In this document: piece by piece, positions 1-7,842 of the stretch | Layout: every line of letters starts with the position of its first letter | How positions within the stretch are numbered: the first letter of the stretch is position 1 | Source of the DNA: DASYQD01 sp036005845 | GTDB lineage: Bacteria > Acidobacteriota > Thermoanaerobaculia > Multivoradales > JAIOJS01 | Direction of reading: 5' to 3' | NCBI GenBank assembly: GCA_036005845.1 | Contig: DASYQD010000104.1 | Span: 1 to 64,000, forward strand | Length of the DNA: 64,000 nt | Made by a program: the position numbers and the translations under genes | The notes under the pieces: model-generated | The model's input: the letters and a program-made list of their open reading frames with translations, nothing else | Databases searched by the model: none | What the model was told of the DNA's origin: nothing

Positions 1-200
1 GCCGCGGTGGGGCTTCCGGAGGGCGCATTCGTAGGTGTTCGAAAACAGCGATCGAGCAAGCGCCCGGAGGCAAGCGAGCCGCTCCCACCCGCACACCTCA
101 GAAAGGCGAGCGTGCCCCACAGCGGCGCCCTCCGGACCCGGCAGCGAACGCCGGCCGGCGACCAGCAAGCGCGCAGCTACCACACAGCCCTTTCCTACCT
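1..200. other. Intergenic stretch, no gene supported
   Basis: I see no convincing gene here. The stretch lies downstream of the minus-strand cardiolipin synthase gene. It contains an 11-bp inverted repeat, CCGGAGGGCGC at 16-26 and its complement at 125-135, with a nearby GTGGGGC/GCCCCAC pair. The arms are too far apart for a simple terminator and may be chance in this base composition. Confidence 0.4.
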
Positions 201-1541
201 TCAGAGCTGATCGTTGACCCGGTACGACACCCAGTCGCGCAGCTTGTGCGCCCAAGACCGCGCCCGCCACTCCTCGAGCACGATCGGCTTGCACACCGCG
301 AGGTCGCTCTGAAAAGCAGCCTTCAACTGCGCCGCGATCGCGGGGTCCATGATGCCGAGGCTGATCTCGTCGTTGGTGGCGAACGACCGGTTGTCGAGGT
401 TGGTCGAGCCGATGTGCGACCAGACGCCGTCGACGACGACGATCTTCTGGTGGTTCAGCGTACGCTGGTACTCCCAGATCTTGACGCCGTGCGAGAGCAA
501 CGTGTCGTACCAGGCGTGGCCGGCGTGGCGCACGATCTGCGCGTCGGTGATCTCGCCGGGCAACATCACCCGCACGTCGACGCCGCGGTCGGCGGCGCCG
601 GCCAGCAGCTCCAGCACGTCGCTGTCGGGCGCCAGATAAGGGTTCTGGATCCACAGCTCGTGCCGCGCCGAGGCGAAGGCGAGCCGGTAGAGCAGGTCCA
701 CCGACGAGACGCTGCCGTGGTCGAAGTAGTACGCGAGATGGGTCTGCACGCGCCCGGCCGGCTGCAGCGGCGGGAAGAACTTCGGCCCGACGAGTACCTC
801 GCCGGTCTCCTCCGTCCAGTTCTCGCTGAACGCCGACTGCAGGCCGCCGACGATGGGGCCGAGCACGCGGGCGCCGGTGTCGCGCCAGTGATCGCGGTCC
901 TGCGCGTGGCCCGTCCACTCCTCCGCGAAACCGTGACCGAAGACGTAGCCGATGCGGCCGTCCATCACCGCGATCTTGCGGTGATCGCGGCGGTTCATCC
1001 GCCCCAGGTTGCTCGGCCGCGGCGGCCGGTACTTGCGCACTTGGCAGCCGGCGTCCCGCATCAGCTTCAGCAGGTCGCGGTCCATCTTCATCGAGCCCGA
1101 GGCGTCGAGCAGCACGCGCACCTCGACGCCGGCGCGGGCACGCGCCGCCAGCGCCTCGGCGACCCGGCGACAGATCTCGCCCTTCCACCAGACGTAGCTC
1201 TCGAGGTGGATCGTCTCCTTCGCCGCCGCGATGTCGGCGAGCAGCGGCGGGAAGAAGTCGCCGTTCTGCAGCACTTCGACGCTGTTGCCGTCGACGAGCG
1301 TGCCGTGCGTGGCGCCGGCGATCGACGGCAGCGCCTCGCGCAGCGAGTCGACGCCCTTCACCGTCAGCCGCACGGCGCGGCCGCGCTCGACGCTCCACAG
1401 CGCCAGCACGAGCAACAGCGTCATGCCGACGATGACGAGGAAGAGCCAGAACTCGAGCTCGATCGTGTGGCGGCCGCCACGCTCCCTGCGGACCTCGGCC
1501 CACTTCCCCTTCTTCAGGTTGGTCTCACGGACCTTGCTCAT
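201..1541 (-). CDS. cls: Cardiolipin synthase, phospholipase D superfamily
   Basis: A 446-residue protein that probably condenses two phospholipids into cardiolipin at the inner membrane. One hydrophobic segment lies at about residues 31-50. Two complete HKD motifs follow: H187-x-K189-x4-D194 and H364-x-K366-x4-D371, the second followed by GSTN (378-381). Both catalytic halves are therefore present. The start is the ATG just after the upstream EEP-family gene, 17 nt from its stop, so the two are almost certainly co-transcribed. The same pairing (ybhP with ybhO/clsB) is known in E. coli. Unlike ClsB this protein has an N-terminal anchor. The PLD family is certain; cardiolipin as the product is inferred from the family and the neighbour. 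Confidence 0.88.
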   Translation of the reverse strand: MSKVRETNLKKGKWAEVRRERGGRHTIELEFWLFLVIVGMTLLLVLALWSVERGRAVRLTVKGVDSLREALPSIAGATHGTLVDGNSVEVLQNGDFFPPLLADIAAAKETIHLESYVWWKGEICRRVAEALAARARAGVEVRVLLDASGSMKMDRDLLKLMRDAGCQVRKYRPPRPSNLGRMNRRDHRKIAVMDGRIGYVFGHGFAEEWTGHAQDRDHWRDTGARVLGPIVGGLQSAFSENWTEETGEVLVGPKFFPPLQPAGRVQTHLAYYFDHGSVSSVDLLYRLAFASARHELWIQNPYLAPDSDVLELLAGAADRGVDVRVMLPGEITDAQIVRHAGHAWYDTLLSHGVKIWEYQRTLNHQKIVVVDGVWSHIGSTNLDNRSFATNDEISLGIMDPAIAAQLKAAFQSDLAVCKPIVLEEWRARSWAHKLRDWVSYRVNDQL

Positions 1542-1558
1542 GGCAGCCTCATCACCAG

Positions 1559-2461
1559 TCAGCGCGCGGCTCGAAGCTCGCCGCCGCGCCTCAGCGACGA
1601 GACAGGCCGGAGCTCGGCGGTGATCGGCCAGTGGTCGGAGGGACCGGCGTGGACGACGGCGGTCGAGCCGATCTCCCAGCCGGGCCCGGCGAGGATGTAA
1701 TCGATGCGCTGGTCGAGCAGCGGGTGCGTCGGCTCGCTGGCGAGGCCGCAGAGGCTCATCAGCTTGCCGTCGAGCAGCGCCGCGAGCTCGGCCGAGGCGG
1801 GTGCCGCGTTGAAGTCGCCGCAGAGCACGAAGCGGCGGCCGGCGGCGCGCGCGTGCTCGGCCAGACAGTAGGCCTGCCGCGTGCGGATGCGCCGGTTGAG
1901 ACCGCCCCAGGCCGCGAGGTGCGTCGCCATGATCTCGAAGTCGGTGCCGTCGACGTCGACCGTCGCCCGCAACAGCGAGCGCGGCTCGCCGAAGCTGGGC
2001 AGCGGCACCAGCTCGACGTCGCGCAGCGGTGAATGCGCGAGGATGGCGTTGCCGAACTCGCCGCCGAGCACGCGGAAGCTCGGCCCGAACGTCACCGTCA
2101 TGCCGGTGAGCCGTCCGAGCTCCGCCGCCTGGTCGCGAAACCGCGCCTCCCACGTGCCGCGGTGCACCTCCTGCAGCGCCACCACGTCGGGGCGCTGCGC
2201 GCGGATGACCTGCGCGATCTCCTCGAGGTGGTGCGGGCGGACGAGGGCGGCGTGGCCTTCGATGTTGTACGAGACGATGCGGATCGGGCGGCGCGAGGCG
2301 GCCGGCTCGGCCGCGGCCGCGACGGCCGGCGCCGCCTCGCGCGCGCCGGTGCACCGCCCCGGCCGCATCTCGTACACGAAGGTGACGCGGTACGCGATGG
2401 CGAGGAAGCCGATCGCGCCCAGCACCAGGAGGCCGCGCAGAAGCTTTCTCAACGCTCGCAT
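1559..2461 (-). CDS. Endonuclease/exonuclease/phosphatase-family hydrolase (YbhP-like)
   Basis: A 300-residue protein with an N-terminal membrane anchor or signal (about residues 7-28) and a full EEP domain. The family landmarks are visible: SYNIEGH with Asn66, the metal-binding Glu98 in ALQEVH, CGDFNAAP, and the terminal catalytic SDHWPI. It should hydrolyse phosphodiester or phosphomonoester bonds outside the cytoplasm. Members include nucleases, sphingomyelinases and inositol phosphatases, so the substrate is open. It is the first gene of a two-gene operon with cardiolipin synthase, which makes a lipid or lipid-headgroup substrate plausible. It diverges from the VWFA-related gene across a spacer of about 130 bp. 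Confidence 0.85.
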   Translation of the reverse strand: MRALRKLLRGLLVLGAIGFLAIAYRVTFVYEMRPGRCTGAREAAPAVAAAAEPAASRRPIRIVSYNIEGHAALVRPHHLEEIAQVIRAQRPDVVALQEVHRGTWEARFRDQAAELGRLTGMTVTFGPSFRVLGGEFGNAILAHSPLRDVELVPLPSFGEPRSLLRATVDVDGTDFEIMATHLAAWGGLNRRIRTRQAYCLAEHARAAGRRFVLCGDFNAAPASAELAALLDGKLMSLCGLASEPTHPLLDQRIDYILAGPGWEIGSTAVVHAGPSDHWPITAELRPVSSLRRGGELRAAR

Positions 2462-2568
2462 GGGAAGTCGTGCCGTCGCCCCGGAGGGGGCGGCGAGTGC
2501 AAGAGGCTTGCCGCAAGCGGCCGCGCCGCGACGTCAAACGCGCCGCGCTCGTCGCGGCCCTCCGGGCC

Positions 2569-2574
2569 TAGAAT
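2569..2574 (+). promoter_or_regulatory. Candidate -10 element before the VWFA-related gene
   Basis: TAGAAT is close to the sigma-70 -10 consensus in an otherwise very GC-rich divergent spacer. It lies 16 nt before the preferred ATG at 2591. No convincing -35 box was found at the usual distance. Confidence 0.35.
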
Positions 2575-2590
2575 GGCGGCGGAGATCGTC

Positions 2591-4447
2591 ATGCATCGGT
2601 ACCGCTCGCTGCTGGTTGCGGTCGCCTGCCTCGCCGCCGTCGCGCTCGGCGGAGGCGCGGCGGCCGCGCCGTCCGCCGCGCCGTCGCCGCCGCCGCCAGC
2701 CGCGGGGCCGCCGGCGTCGGCCGGCGCGTTCGCCGAGGCGGTCGACGTCGAGCTGGTCACCATCGACGTCTGGGTGAGCGATCGGCAGGGCCAGCCGGTC
2801 GCCGGCCTCGGCGCCGGCGACTTCCAGCTCCTGCAGGACGGCCAGCCGGTGGCCATCACGCACTTCGCCGAGGTTCGCGGCGCGGCGGGGACGCCCGCGG
2901 CGGGCGGGGCCGCTGCGGCCGCGGCGACCTCGGCAGCGGGCTCACCAGCGCCGCCATCGGCGGCACCCCCGGCGGACGAAGGGGCCGGCCACCTCGTCCT
3001 CTACTTCGACCAGCTCCACCTCCATCCGCGCGACTACGCGCCGCTGGTGGAGGGGGTCCAGCGGCTGCTCGCTGCCGAGGCGGTGCCGGCGGAGCGCGTG
3101 CTGGTGCTGCGCCAGGACCGCAACCTCCACGTCGAGGTCCCTTTCGGCTCCACGCGCGCCGAGCTCGACGCCGGTCTGGGACGCATCGCCGCCAGCCGCG
3201 TCCTCGGCGACAACGTCGACGTCGACCAGGTGCTCGCCTCGCTGGGCACGGCGTGGGAGGAGAGCGAGCGCCTCGCCGGCGCGCGCACCCGCACCGAAGG
3301 GGCGGAGCCGGGCGGCGAGCGCGCGCAGACCGGCGGTCCGCGCGCCGCGGTCGGCGGCAGCAACGGCGGCGGCGGCCTCGGGCCCGACGCCTGCGAGCTG
3401 TTCGTCGACCGCATCGAGAGCACCGTCAACGCCTGGGTGCGCGAGCGCGCCGACCGCACGGCGACGACGCTGCGCCATCTCCAGCAGACCGGCGTCATCC
3501 TCGCCGGGCTGCCCGGGGTGAAGTCGCTCGTCTACCTCAGCGACGCGCTGGAGACCGAGCCGGCGACGCCGCTCACCGCCGCCGCCAACGCCGTCTGCCC
3601 CGGCCGCAACCTTGACTTCACGCCGCCCGAGATGCCGCGCGAATTGCTGGCGCTCACCCGCCATCTCAACACCAACCAGGTCACCGTCTACGCCCTGCAG
3701 GCGAGCGGCCTGCGCGTCGGCGAGTCCGCGACCGCCGGCAGCCGGACGTTCGCGGCCGGAGCTGCGGCGGCCCGCGTCGGCGCCGCCTTCGACTCGGCGC
3801 AGCGCACCAGCGAGCGGCACGGCATGGGAGTACTGGCCGACGAGACCGGCGGCCGGCTGACGGTGAACCAGAACGATCTCGGCGGCGAGCTGCTGCGCAT
3901 CGCCGGCGAGATGGGCAGCTACTACTCGCTCGGCTACCGGCCGCCGACCGCCGGCGGCACCGGCGAGCACCGCGTCGAGGTGAGGCTCGCCGACCGCAGC
4001 CTCGAGGCGCGCTACCGCCGCGGCTGGCGCGAGAAGGATGCCGAGCAGCGGTTGAGCGAGCTGCTCGAAGGCGCGCTCTACCTCGGCCTCGCCGCCAACC
4101 CGCTGGCGGTGCGGCTGGGCGCCGCCGAGCCGCGGTCGAGCGGCGAGCGCCGCGTCGTGCCGCTCCACGCCTTCGTGCCGGTCGACCGGCTGCTGTTCAC
4201 CGGCCCCGACGGCGCGCCGGCGGCGCAGGTGCGCCTGCGCGTGCTGGCGCGCAACGCCGCCAACCCGCGCCAGGAGTCGCAGAGCCGCGTCTTCCGCGTT
4301 CGCCGTCCGCCCGGAGCCGGCGGCGCCGCCGACCTCGCCGTCGAGCTCCAGCTCGACCCCGGCACCAACGTCATCGCCGTCGCCCTGCGCGACGAAGCCT
4401 CGGGCCTCACCTCGCTCGTCTCGACGACCCTCGAGATCGGGCACTGA
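2591..4447 (+). CDS. Secreted VWFA-related domain protein (acidobacterial type)
   Basis: A 618-residue exported protein. The signal peptide covers about residues 1-25 and is followed by an Ala/Pro-rich linker. A beta-rich segment then carries the pattern VDVELVTIDVWVSD, QGQPVAGL and DFQLLQDG, typical of the N-terminus of VWFA-related proteins common in Acidobacteria. A von Willebrand A-like fold follows (LVLYFDQLHL; later KSLVYLSDAL), ending with a YYSLGYRPP segment and a beta-rich C-terminus. The start at 2591 is preferred over the in-frame ATG at 2573 because GGAG lies six bases upstream and the signal peptide then begins at once. The role is unknown; such proteins are thought to act in adhesion or extracellular protein interaction. 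Confidence 0.8.
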   Translation: MHRYRSLLVAVACLAAVALGGGAAAAPSAAPSPPPPAAGPPASAGAFAEAVDVELVTIDVWVSDRQGQPVAGLGAGDFQLLQDGQPVAITHFAEVRGAAGTPAAGGAAAAAATSAAGSPAPPSAAPPADEGAGHLVLYFDQLHLHPRDYAPLVEGVQRLLAAEAVPAERVLVLRQDRNLHVEVPFGSTRAELDAGLGRIAASRVLGDNVDVDQVLASLGTAWEESERLAGARTRTEGAEPGGERAQTGGPRAAVGGSNGGGGLGPDACELFVDRIESTVNAWVRERADRTATTLRHLQQTGVILAGLPGVKSLVYLSDALETEPATPLTAAANAVCPGRNLDFTPPEMPRELLALTRHLNTNQVTVYALQASGLRVGESATAGSRTFAAGAAAARVGAAFDSAQRTSERHGMGVLADETGGRLTVNQNDLGGELLRIAGEMGSYYSLGYRPPTAGGTGEHRVEVRLADRSLEARYRRGWREKDAEQRLSELLEGALYLGLAANPLAVRLGAAEPRSSGERRVVPLHAFVPVDRLLFTGPDGAPAAQVRLRVLARNAANPRQESQSRVFRVRRPPGAGGAADLAVELQLDPGTNVIAVALRDEASGLTSLVSTTLEIGH

Positions 4448-4467
4448 GGCGCACGATCCGCGAGGCC

Positions 4468-4499
4468 AGCATGAATGCTGGTATCGGGTATGGTAATCT
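4468..4499 (+). promoter_or_regulatory. Promoter and likely autoregulatory operator of vapBC
   Basis: An AT-rich island just upstream of the antitoxin gene. It holds the inverted repeat AGCAT-GA-ATGCT (4468-4479), the iterated GGTAT-CG-GGTAT (4481-4491) and a -10-like TAATCT (4494-4499). The -10 ends seven bases before the GTG at 4507, which would give a leaderless or nearly leaderless message. Short palindromes at this position are the usual binding sites of ribbon-helix-helix antitoxins. The functional claim is inference. Confidence 0.45.
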
Positions 4500-4506
4500 T
4501 CGAACT

Positions 4507-4713
4507 GTGAGCGCCGTGCGCAAGATCACCGTCGAAGTCCCGGCGGAATTGCTCGAGCGCGCTCGGGCGGCGAGCGGCGAAAGCTTGACCGCCACCGTCC
4601 GCACTGGTTTGCGATTGGTCGCCGCCAGTCAGGCGTTCGAGCGCCTACGGGCCAGGCGCGGCAAGGTCCGCTTCTCGCGCTCGCTGGCGATTCTTCGCCA
4701 CGACCGCGGCTGA
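4507..4713 (+). CDS. vapB: Antitoxin, VapB-type ribbon-helix-helix protein
   Basis: A small protein of about 68 residues. RKITVEVPAELLERA forms the DNA-binding beta strand and first helix. TVRTGLRLV forms the second helix. The tail FERLRARRGKVRFSRSLAILR is the toxin-binding segment of this antitoxin family. An ATG at 4471 lies within the apparent promoter/operator, so GTG 4507 (or GTG 4516) is the likelier start. It lies 15 nt upstream of the PIN-domain toxin gene and should neutralise that toxin and repress its own operon. Confidence 0.8.
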   Translation: MSAVRKITVEVPAELLERARAASGESLTATVRTGLRLVAASQAFERLRARRGKVRFSRSLAILRHDRG

Positions 4714-4728
4714 CCGCGCGGCCCGCCG

Positions 4729-5106
4729 ATGATCGCCGCCGACAGCAGCACGTGGGTGGCGTACCTTCAGGGCGAAAGCGGCGACGACGTCGAGCTTCTC
4801 GACCGCGTCTTGGCCGAACGACAGCTCGTCCTGCCGGCTCCGGTGCTTACCGAGTTGCTCAGCGATCCGAAGGGCGATCGGACCACTGGGAGTGACCTGC
4901 TCGAGGTGCCTCTGCTCGAGCCCACCGCCGGTTTCTGGGTACGCGCCGGTAGGCTGCGCGCGGCGGTGCTCGCACGAAAGCGTCGAGCGCGGCTCGCCGA
5001 CGCGTTGATCGCGCAGCTCTGCACGGATCACGGCGTCAAGCTGATCACGCGCGATCGAGACTTCCAGGCGTTCGCTGAAGCCTCCGGCCTGGACCTCCTC
5101 ATCTGA
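4729..5106 (+). CDS. vapC: VapC-type PIN-domain ribonuclease toxin
   Basis: A full-length PIN domain of 125 residues. The four acidic positions expected for Mg-dependent RNA cleavage are present: Asp5 (AADSSTW), Glu42 (LTELLSD), Asp91 (LADALIA) and the Asp109/Asp111 cluster (TRDRDFQAF). The toxin should cleave tRNA or other RNA when released from VapB. Its 3' end overlaps the convergent Mug glycosylase gene by 8 nt. The intact active site implies that the system is functional. Confidence 0.87.
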   Translation: MIAADSSTWVAYLQGESGDDVELLDRVLAERQLVLPAPVLTELLSDPKGDRTTGSDLLEVPLLEPTAGFWVRAGRLRAAVLARKRRARLADALIAQLCTDHGVKLITRDRDFQAFAEASGLDLLI

Positions 5107-5593
5107 TCGTGCGGCGCAGCTCGGCGAAGCGCGCGGCGAGGGCGTCGAGCTGGTAGTGGGCATTGAGGCCGCTGGGGTTGGGGAGCACCCACGAGCGGGC
5201 GCCGCCGAAGGGGTCGGGCTGCTCGCCGAGCTGTGCGTCGAGGTTGCCGAAGGCAATGCGGTAGGCGCCGATTCCGAGGAAGGCGACGACGGCAGGCGCG
5301 AGGCGTTCGACCTTGGCGCGAAGCGGTTCGACGCCGGCGCGGATCTCGTCCGGCGACAGCTCCTCGGCGCGGGCGGTGGCGCGGTCGACGAGGTTGGTGA
5401 TGCCGACGCCGAGGGCGAGCAGCTCCTCGCATTCCCACGGCGCGAGTTGGCGCGGCGTGAAGCCGCCGAGGTGAAGGGCCTTCCAGAAGCGGTTGCCCGG
5501 CCGCGCGAAGTGGCAGCGCATCGCCGCCGAATAGAGGCTGGGGTTGATGCCGCAAAAGAGCACGTGCAGGCCGGGCGCCGCGAGGTCGGGCAC
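5099..5593 (-). CDS. mug: G/U mismatch-specific DNA glycosylase (Mug family)
   Basis: A uracil-DNA-glycosylase-superfamily protein, 164 residues from the GTG start. Motif 1 is FCGINPSLYSA with the catalytic Asn of the Mug family, then ARPGNRFWKALH, then NPSGLNAHY, which contacts the widowed guanine. It removes uracil or ethenocytosine opposite G. The start is uncertain: the frame stays open upstream and reads residues resembling the N-termini of Mug homologues, without an ATG, GTG or TTG. The gene ends convergently against vapC and follows the S1 protease gene on the same strand. Confidence 0.85.
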   Translation of the reverse strand: MPDLAAPGLHVLFCGINPSLYSAAMRCHFARPGNRFWKALHLGGFTPRQLAPWECEELLALGVGITNLVDRATARAEELSPDEIRAGVEPLRAKVERLAPAVVAFLGIGAYRIAFGNLDAQLGEQPDPFGGARSWVLPNPSGLNAHYQLDALAARFAELRRTIR

Positions 5594-5664
5594 CGTGGCA
5601 TCGGCCGCAGCGGCGATCTCGGCGCGGTTCGGCCGGCGCGGCGGCGATGGTGGTGGCGGCGCGC

Positions 5665-7035
5665 TCAGTGGAAACGCAACGGTCCCAGCTCGCGGTCGAT
5701 GGCGGCGAGCGGGCTGAAGATGAGAGTGTCGCGGTCGTCGATCTCGCCGGCGCCCCAGACGATGCCTTGCAGCAGCGCGCCGTTATTGCCCTCGCGGGTG
5801 AATACCGGCGAGCCGCTGTCGCCGACGCCGACGCCGGCCGCGACCGCCGTCTGGCACGTCAGCGTGATGTCGCTGTCCTCGAGGTTGACGTCCATACAGG
5901 TGGCGACGACGGGGCCGTAAGTCCAGCCGGTGGTGCGGCCGATCTTGTGCACGACATCGCCGGCGAGCGGCGGCGCGCCGGCGCCCACCACGTTGAGCCG
6001 CGCGCCGGCCGGCGTCAGCACGAGAGAGCCCAGCACCGGGTCGCGCGATGCGGGCCGCGCGAGGCCCGCGAAGCTGCCGAGGCCCTTCTTGTCGAAGCGC
6101 ACGAACACAGCGTCGCTGCCGCGGCAGCGACGGCCGCCGTTACAGGAGGTGAACGGCGGATCGACGATCTCGCTGCCCACCTCGCCGCCGCTCGTCGGCG
6201 AGCTCTGCACGTAGCGCGTCCCGTCGACGGCGCCGCGCGTGTGGCTGCAGTGCGAGCAGGTGACGAAGCCGAGCGTGCGGCCGCGAAAGGCGGTGAAGGT
6301 GTCGGTGCACCAGCGGCAGGTCGTGCCGTCGCAGAGCCAGCCGATCTGCACGCCGCCGGGGATCGGCCGGAAGGTGTCGCGTAGCGTGGTGCGCGTCCGC
6401 GACTTAGCGGCACGGGCCGCGACAGCGGACGGGATGGGCGCGAACGGCGCCACCTCTTCGACCAGCACGGCCCCGGCGGGAACACCGGCGTCCGCGACCG
6501 CCTCGCCGATCCGGTCGCGGTCGGCAGTCGCGATGCCGCGACGGACGCCGAGCACGACGCGGTTGCGCGCTTCGTCGACGTCGAGCGAGGCGGCGCCGGG
6601 AAGCGCCATCGCCGGCGCGAGCGCGCGCTTCCAAGCCAGCAGCTCCGCGAAGGTGAAATCGCCGCGGTCGATTCGCAGCGCGGCACCAAGCGTCTTCTCG
6701 AGCCAGCCGCCGGCGGCCGCTGCTGCTGCTGCCGTCGGATCGCGCGCGTAGACGTGCAGCGCGCCGTCCTCGCCCACGAACATGCCGCCGAAGCCGGGAA
6801 TGGCACGGCCTAGCGCGAGCTGCTGCTCGTCGGCGGTCAGCATCGCGTCGCCGCGAGCCTCGCCGATGACTGAAGGCTCTGGCACCGCCGGTACCCCTGC
6901 GCGAGCGGCCGACGCAGCCGCGGCCGTCGCGAGCGCGACCGCCGCGGCTACGAGGACGAACAGCGTTCGGGTCAGGCGGTAGCTCAGACGTTGCGACGGC
7001 ACCGCCTCCCGCCGCTGCAATGAGCCCGCCATCAT
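5665..7035 (-). CDS. Secreted chymotrypsin-like (S1) serine protease
   Basis: A 456-residue protein with a signal peptide (about residues 20-46), a pro-region and a C-terminal S1 fold. The catalytic triad can be assigned: His262 in FVTCSHC, Asp308 in GSDAVFVRF and Ser407 in GDSGSPVF. Many cysteines flank the His region (WLCDGTTCRWCTDT, CSHCSH), suggesting disulfides or a small metal-binding knuckle, which is unusual for this family. The pro-region resembles the inhibitory prodomains of streptogrisin-type enzymes. The gene starts 13 nt after the spondin-domain gene and is likely co-transcribed with it. Alternative start: the second Met. Confidence 0.78.
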   Translation of the reverse strand: MMAGSLQRREAVPSQRLSYRLTRTLFVLVAAAVALATAAAASAARAGVPAVPEPSVIGEARGDAMLTADEQQLALGRAIPGFGGMFVGEDGALHVYARDPTAAAAAAAGGWLEKTLGAALRIDRGDFTFAELLAWKRALAPAMALPGAASLDVDEARNRVVLGVRRGIATADRDRIGEAVADAGVPAGAVLVEEVAPFAPIPSAVAARAAKSRTRTTLRDTFRPIPGGVQIGWLCDGTTCRWCTDTFTAFRGRTLGFVTCSHCSHTRGAVDGTRYVQSSPTSGGEVGSEIVDPPFTSCNGGRRCRGSDAVFVRFDKKGLGSFAGLARPASRDPVLGSLVLTPAGARLNVVGAGAPPLAGDVVHKIGRTTGWTYGPVVATCMDVNLEDSDITLTCQTAVAAGVGVGDSGSPVFTREGNNGALLQGIVWGAGEIDDRDTLIFSPLAAIDRELGPLRFH

Positions 7036-7048
7036 CCCGCCGACTCGT

Positions 7049-7798
7049 CTACATCTTCGTGAACGTGATCCGCGCCACCGGCTGCACGGCGCCGTTCTTC
7101 GCGAAGTGGCGGCTGTCGTTGAGCTTGGTGGGCTGCTTGGGGTTGGCGTCGTCGTCGTCGGCCAGGTAGGTGGTGCCGTTGTCGCCGCCCGAGTCGTAGG
7201 GCTGCACGTCGACGGTCTTCGTCGCCACCCAGTTGCCGTTCTCCATCAGGTCGACGTCGGAGACGCCGGCGAACCAGTCGGGGCTGGGCGCGATCATCGC
7301 CACCAGCGACACCATCGGGTGCGCGCCGTCGACGTTGACCTGCGTCGTCGCCGTCTGCGAGAAGTCCTTGAGCGGGTCCGACTCGGAGAGCGCCAGCGCA
7401 TTGCCGGCGGCTACCGCGGCCTTGATCTCGTCGTCGAGCGGGCTGTGCTTGCCCTCTTCCGACAGCCGCTCGAGGCCGGGCGTCGGCGGCTGGCCGATGG
7501 CGAACAGGTGGTAGCTCGCGTTGTGGCCGGTTCCGATCAGGCCCGAGAAGTGCGGGCGGTGGATGAGCGAGGTGTCCGGGTACTCGATCGGGAATGCCGC
7601 CTTCGTCCACAGCGGCGTGAAGACGACCTTGTACGTCGCCGCCGCGGGCATCGCGGCCATCGCGTCCATCGCCGGCGACTCGCTCGTCATCGCCGTCGCC
7701 GCGGGCATCGCCGCGGTCTCCTGCTCCGCCGCCGGTTGCTTGCACGCCACGGCGGCGAGCACCGCCAGCATCGAGACTCCCAACGTCAGCTTCTTCAT
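7049..7798 (-). CDS. Spondin-domain lipoprotein
   Basis: A 249-residue exported protein. Its signal (about residues 1-19) ends in a lipobox-like AAVAC, so lipid anchoring is likely. A Met/Ala-rich linker precedes a spondin_N domain: YKVVFTPLWTKAAFPIEYP, HFSGLIGTGHN, PMVSLVAMIAPSPDWFAGV and the acidic LADDDDANPKQP. In animals the fold binds phospholipid and Ca2+; bacterial copies are extracellular and poorly studied. An excellent ribosome-binding site (AAGGAGAGG) precedes the ATG, and two 14-bp direct repeats lie just upstream. The propeller gene upstream and protease gene downstream form a set of secreted proteins. Confidence 0.82.
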   Translation of the reverse strand: MKKLTLGVSMLAVLAAVACKQPAAEQETAAMPAATAMTSESPAMDAMAAMPAAATYKVVFTPLWTKAAFPIEYPDTSLIHRPHFSGLIGTGHNASYHLFAIGQPPTPGLERLSEEGKHSPLDDEIKAAVAAGNALALSESDPLKDFSQTATTQVNVDGAHPMVSLVAMIAPSPDWFAGVSDVDLMENGNWVATKTVDVQPYDSGGDNGTTYLADDDDANPKQPTKLNDSRHFAKNGAVQPVARITFTKM

Positions 7799-7810
7799 CG
7801 TCCTCTCCTT

Positions 7811-7838
7811 CAGGTTGATCGAAACAGGTTGATCGAAC
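7811..7838 (-). repeat. Two 14-bp direct repeats upstream of the spondin gene
   Basis: CAGGTTGATCGAA occurs at 7811-7823 and again at 7825-7837, a perfect 14-bp period. Each copy contains the near-palindromic nonamer TTGATCGAA. The pair sits immediately upstream of the ribosome-binding site of the spondin-domain gene, inside the 44-nt gap after the propeller gene. It could be an operator for an internal promoter or a recent slippage duplication. Confidence 0.6.
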
Positions 7839-7842
7839 GGTT

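Noticed and set aside
16..135. 11-bp inverted repeat CCGGAGGGCGC with 98-bp spacing
   Set aside because: Arms are far apart, the flanking matches occur in swapped order, and there is no gene between them; not enough to call a mobile element or terminator.
246..1700. Long open frame on the plus strand opposite the cardiolipin synthase and EEP genes
   Set aside because: It is rich in Arg/Ala/Val with no recognisable motif, and lies antisense to two genes with complete catalytic motifs; a typical GC-driven shadow frame.
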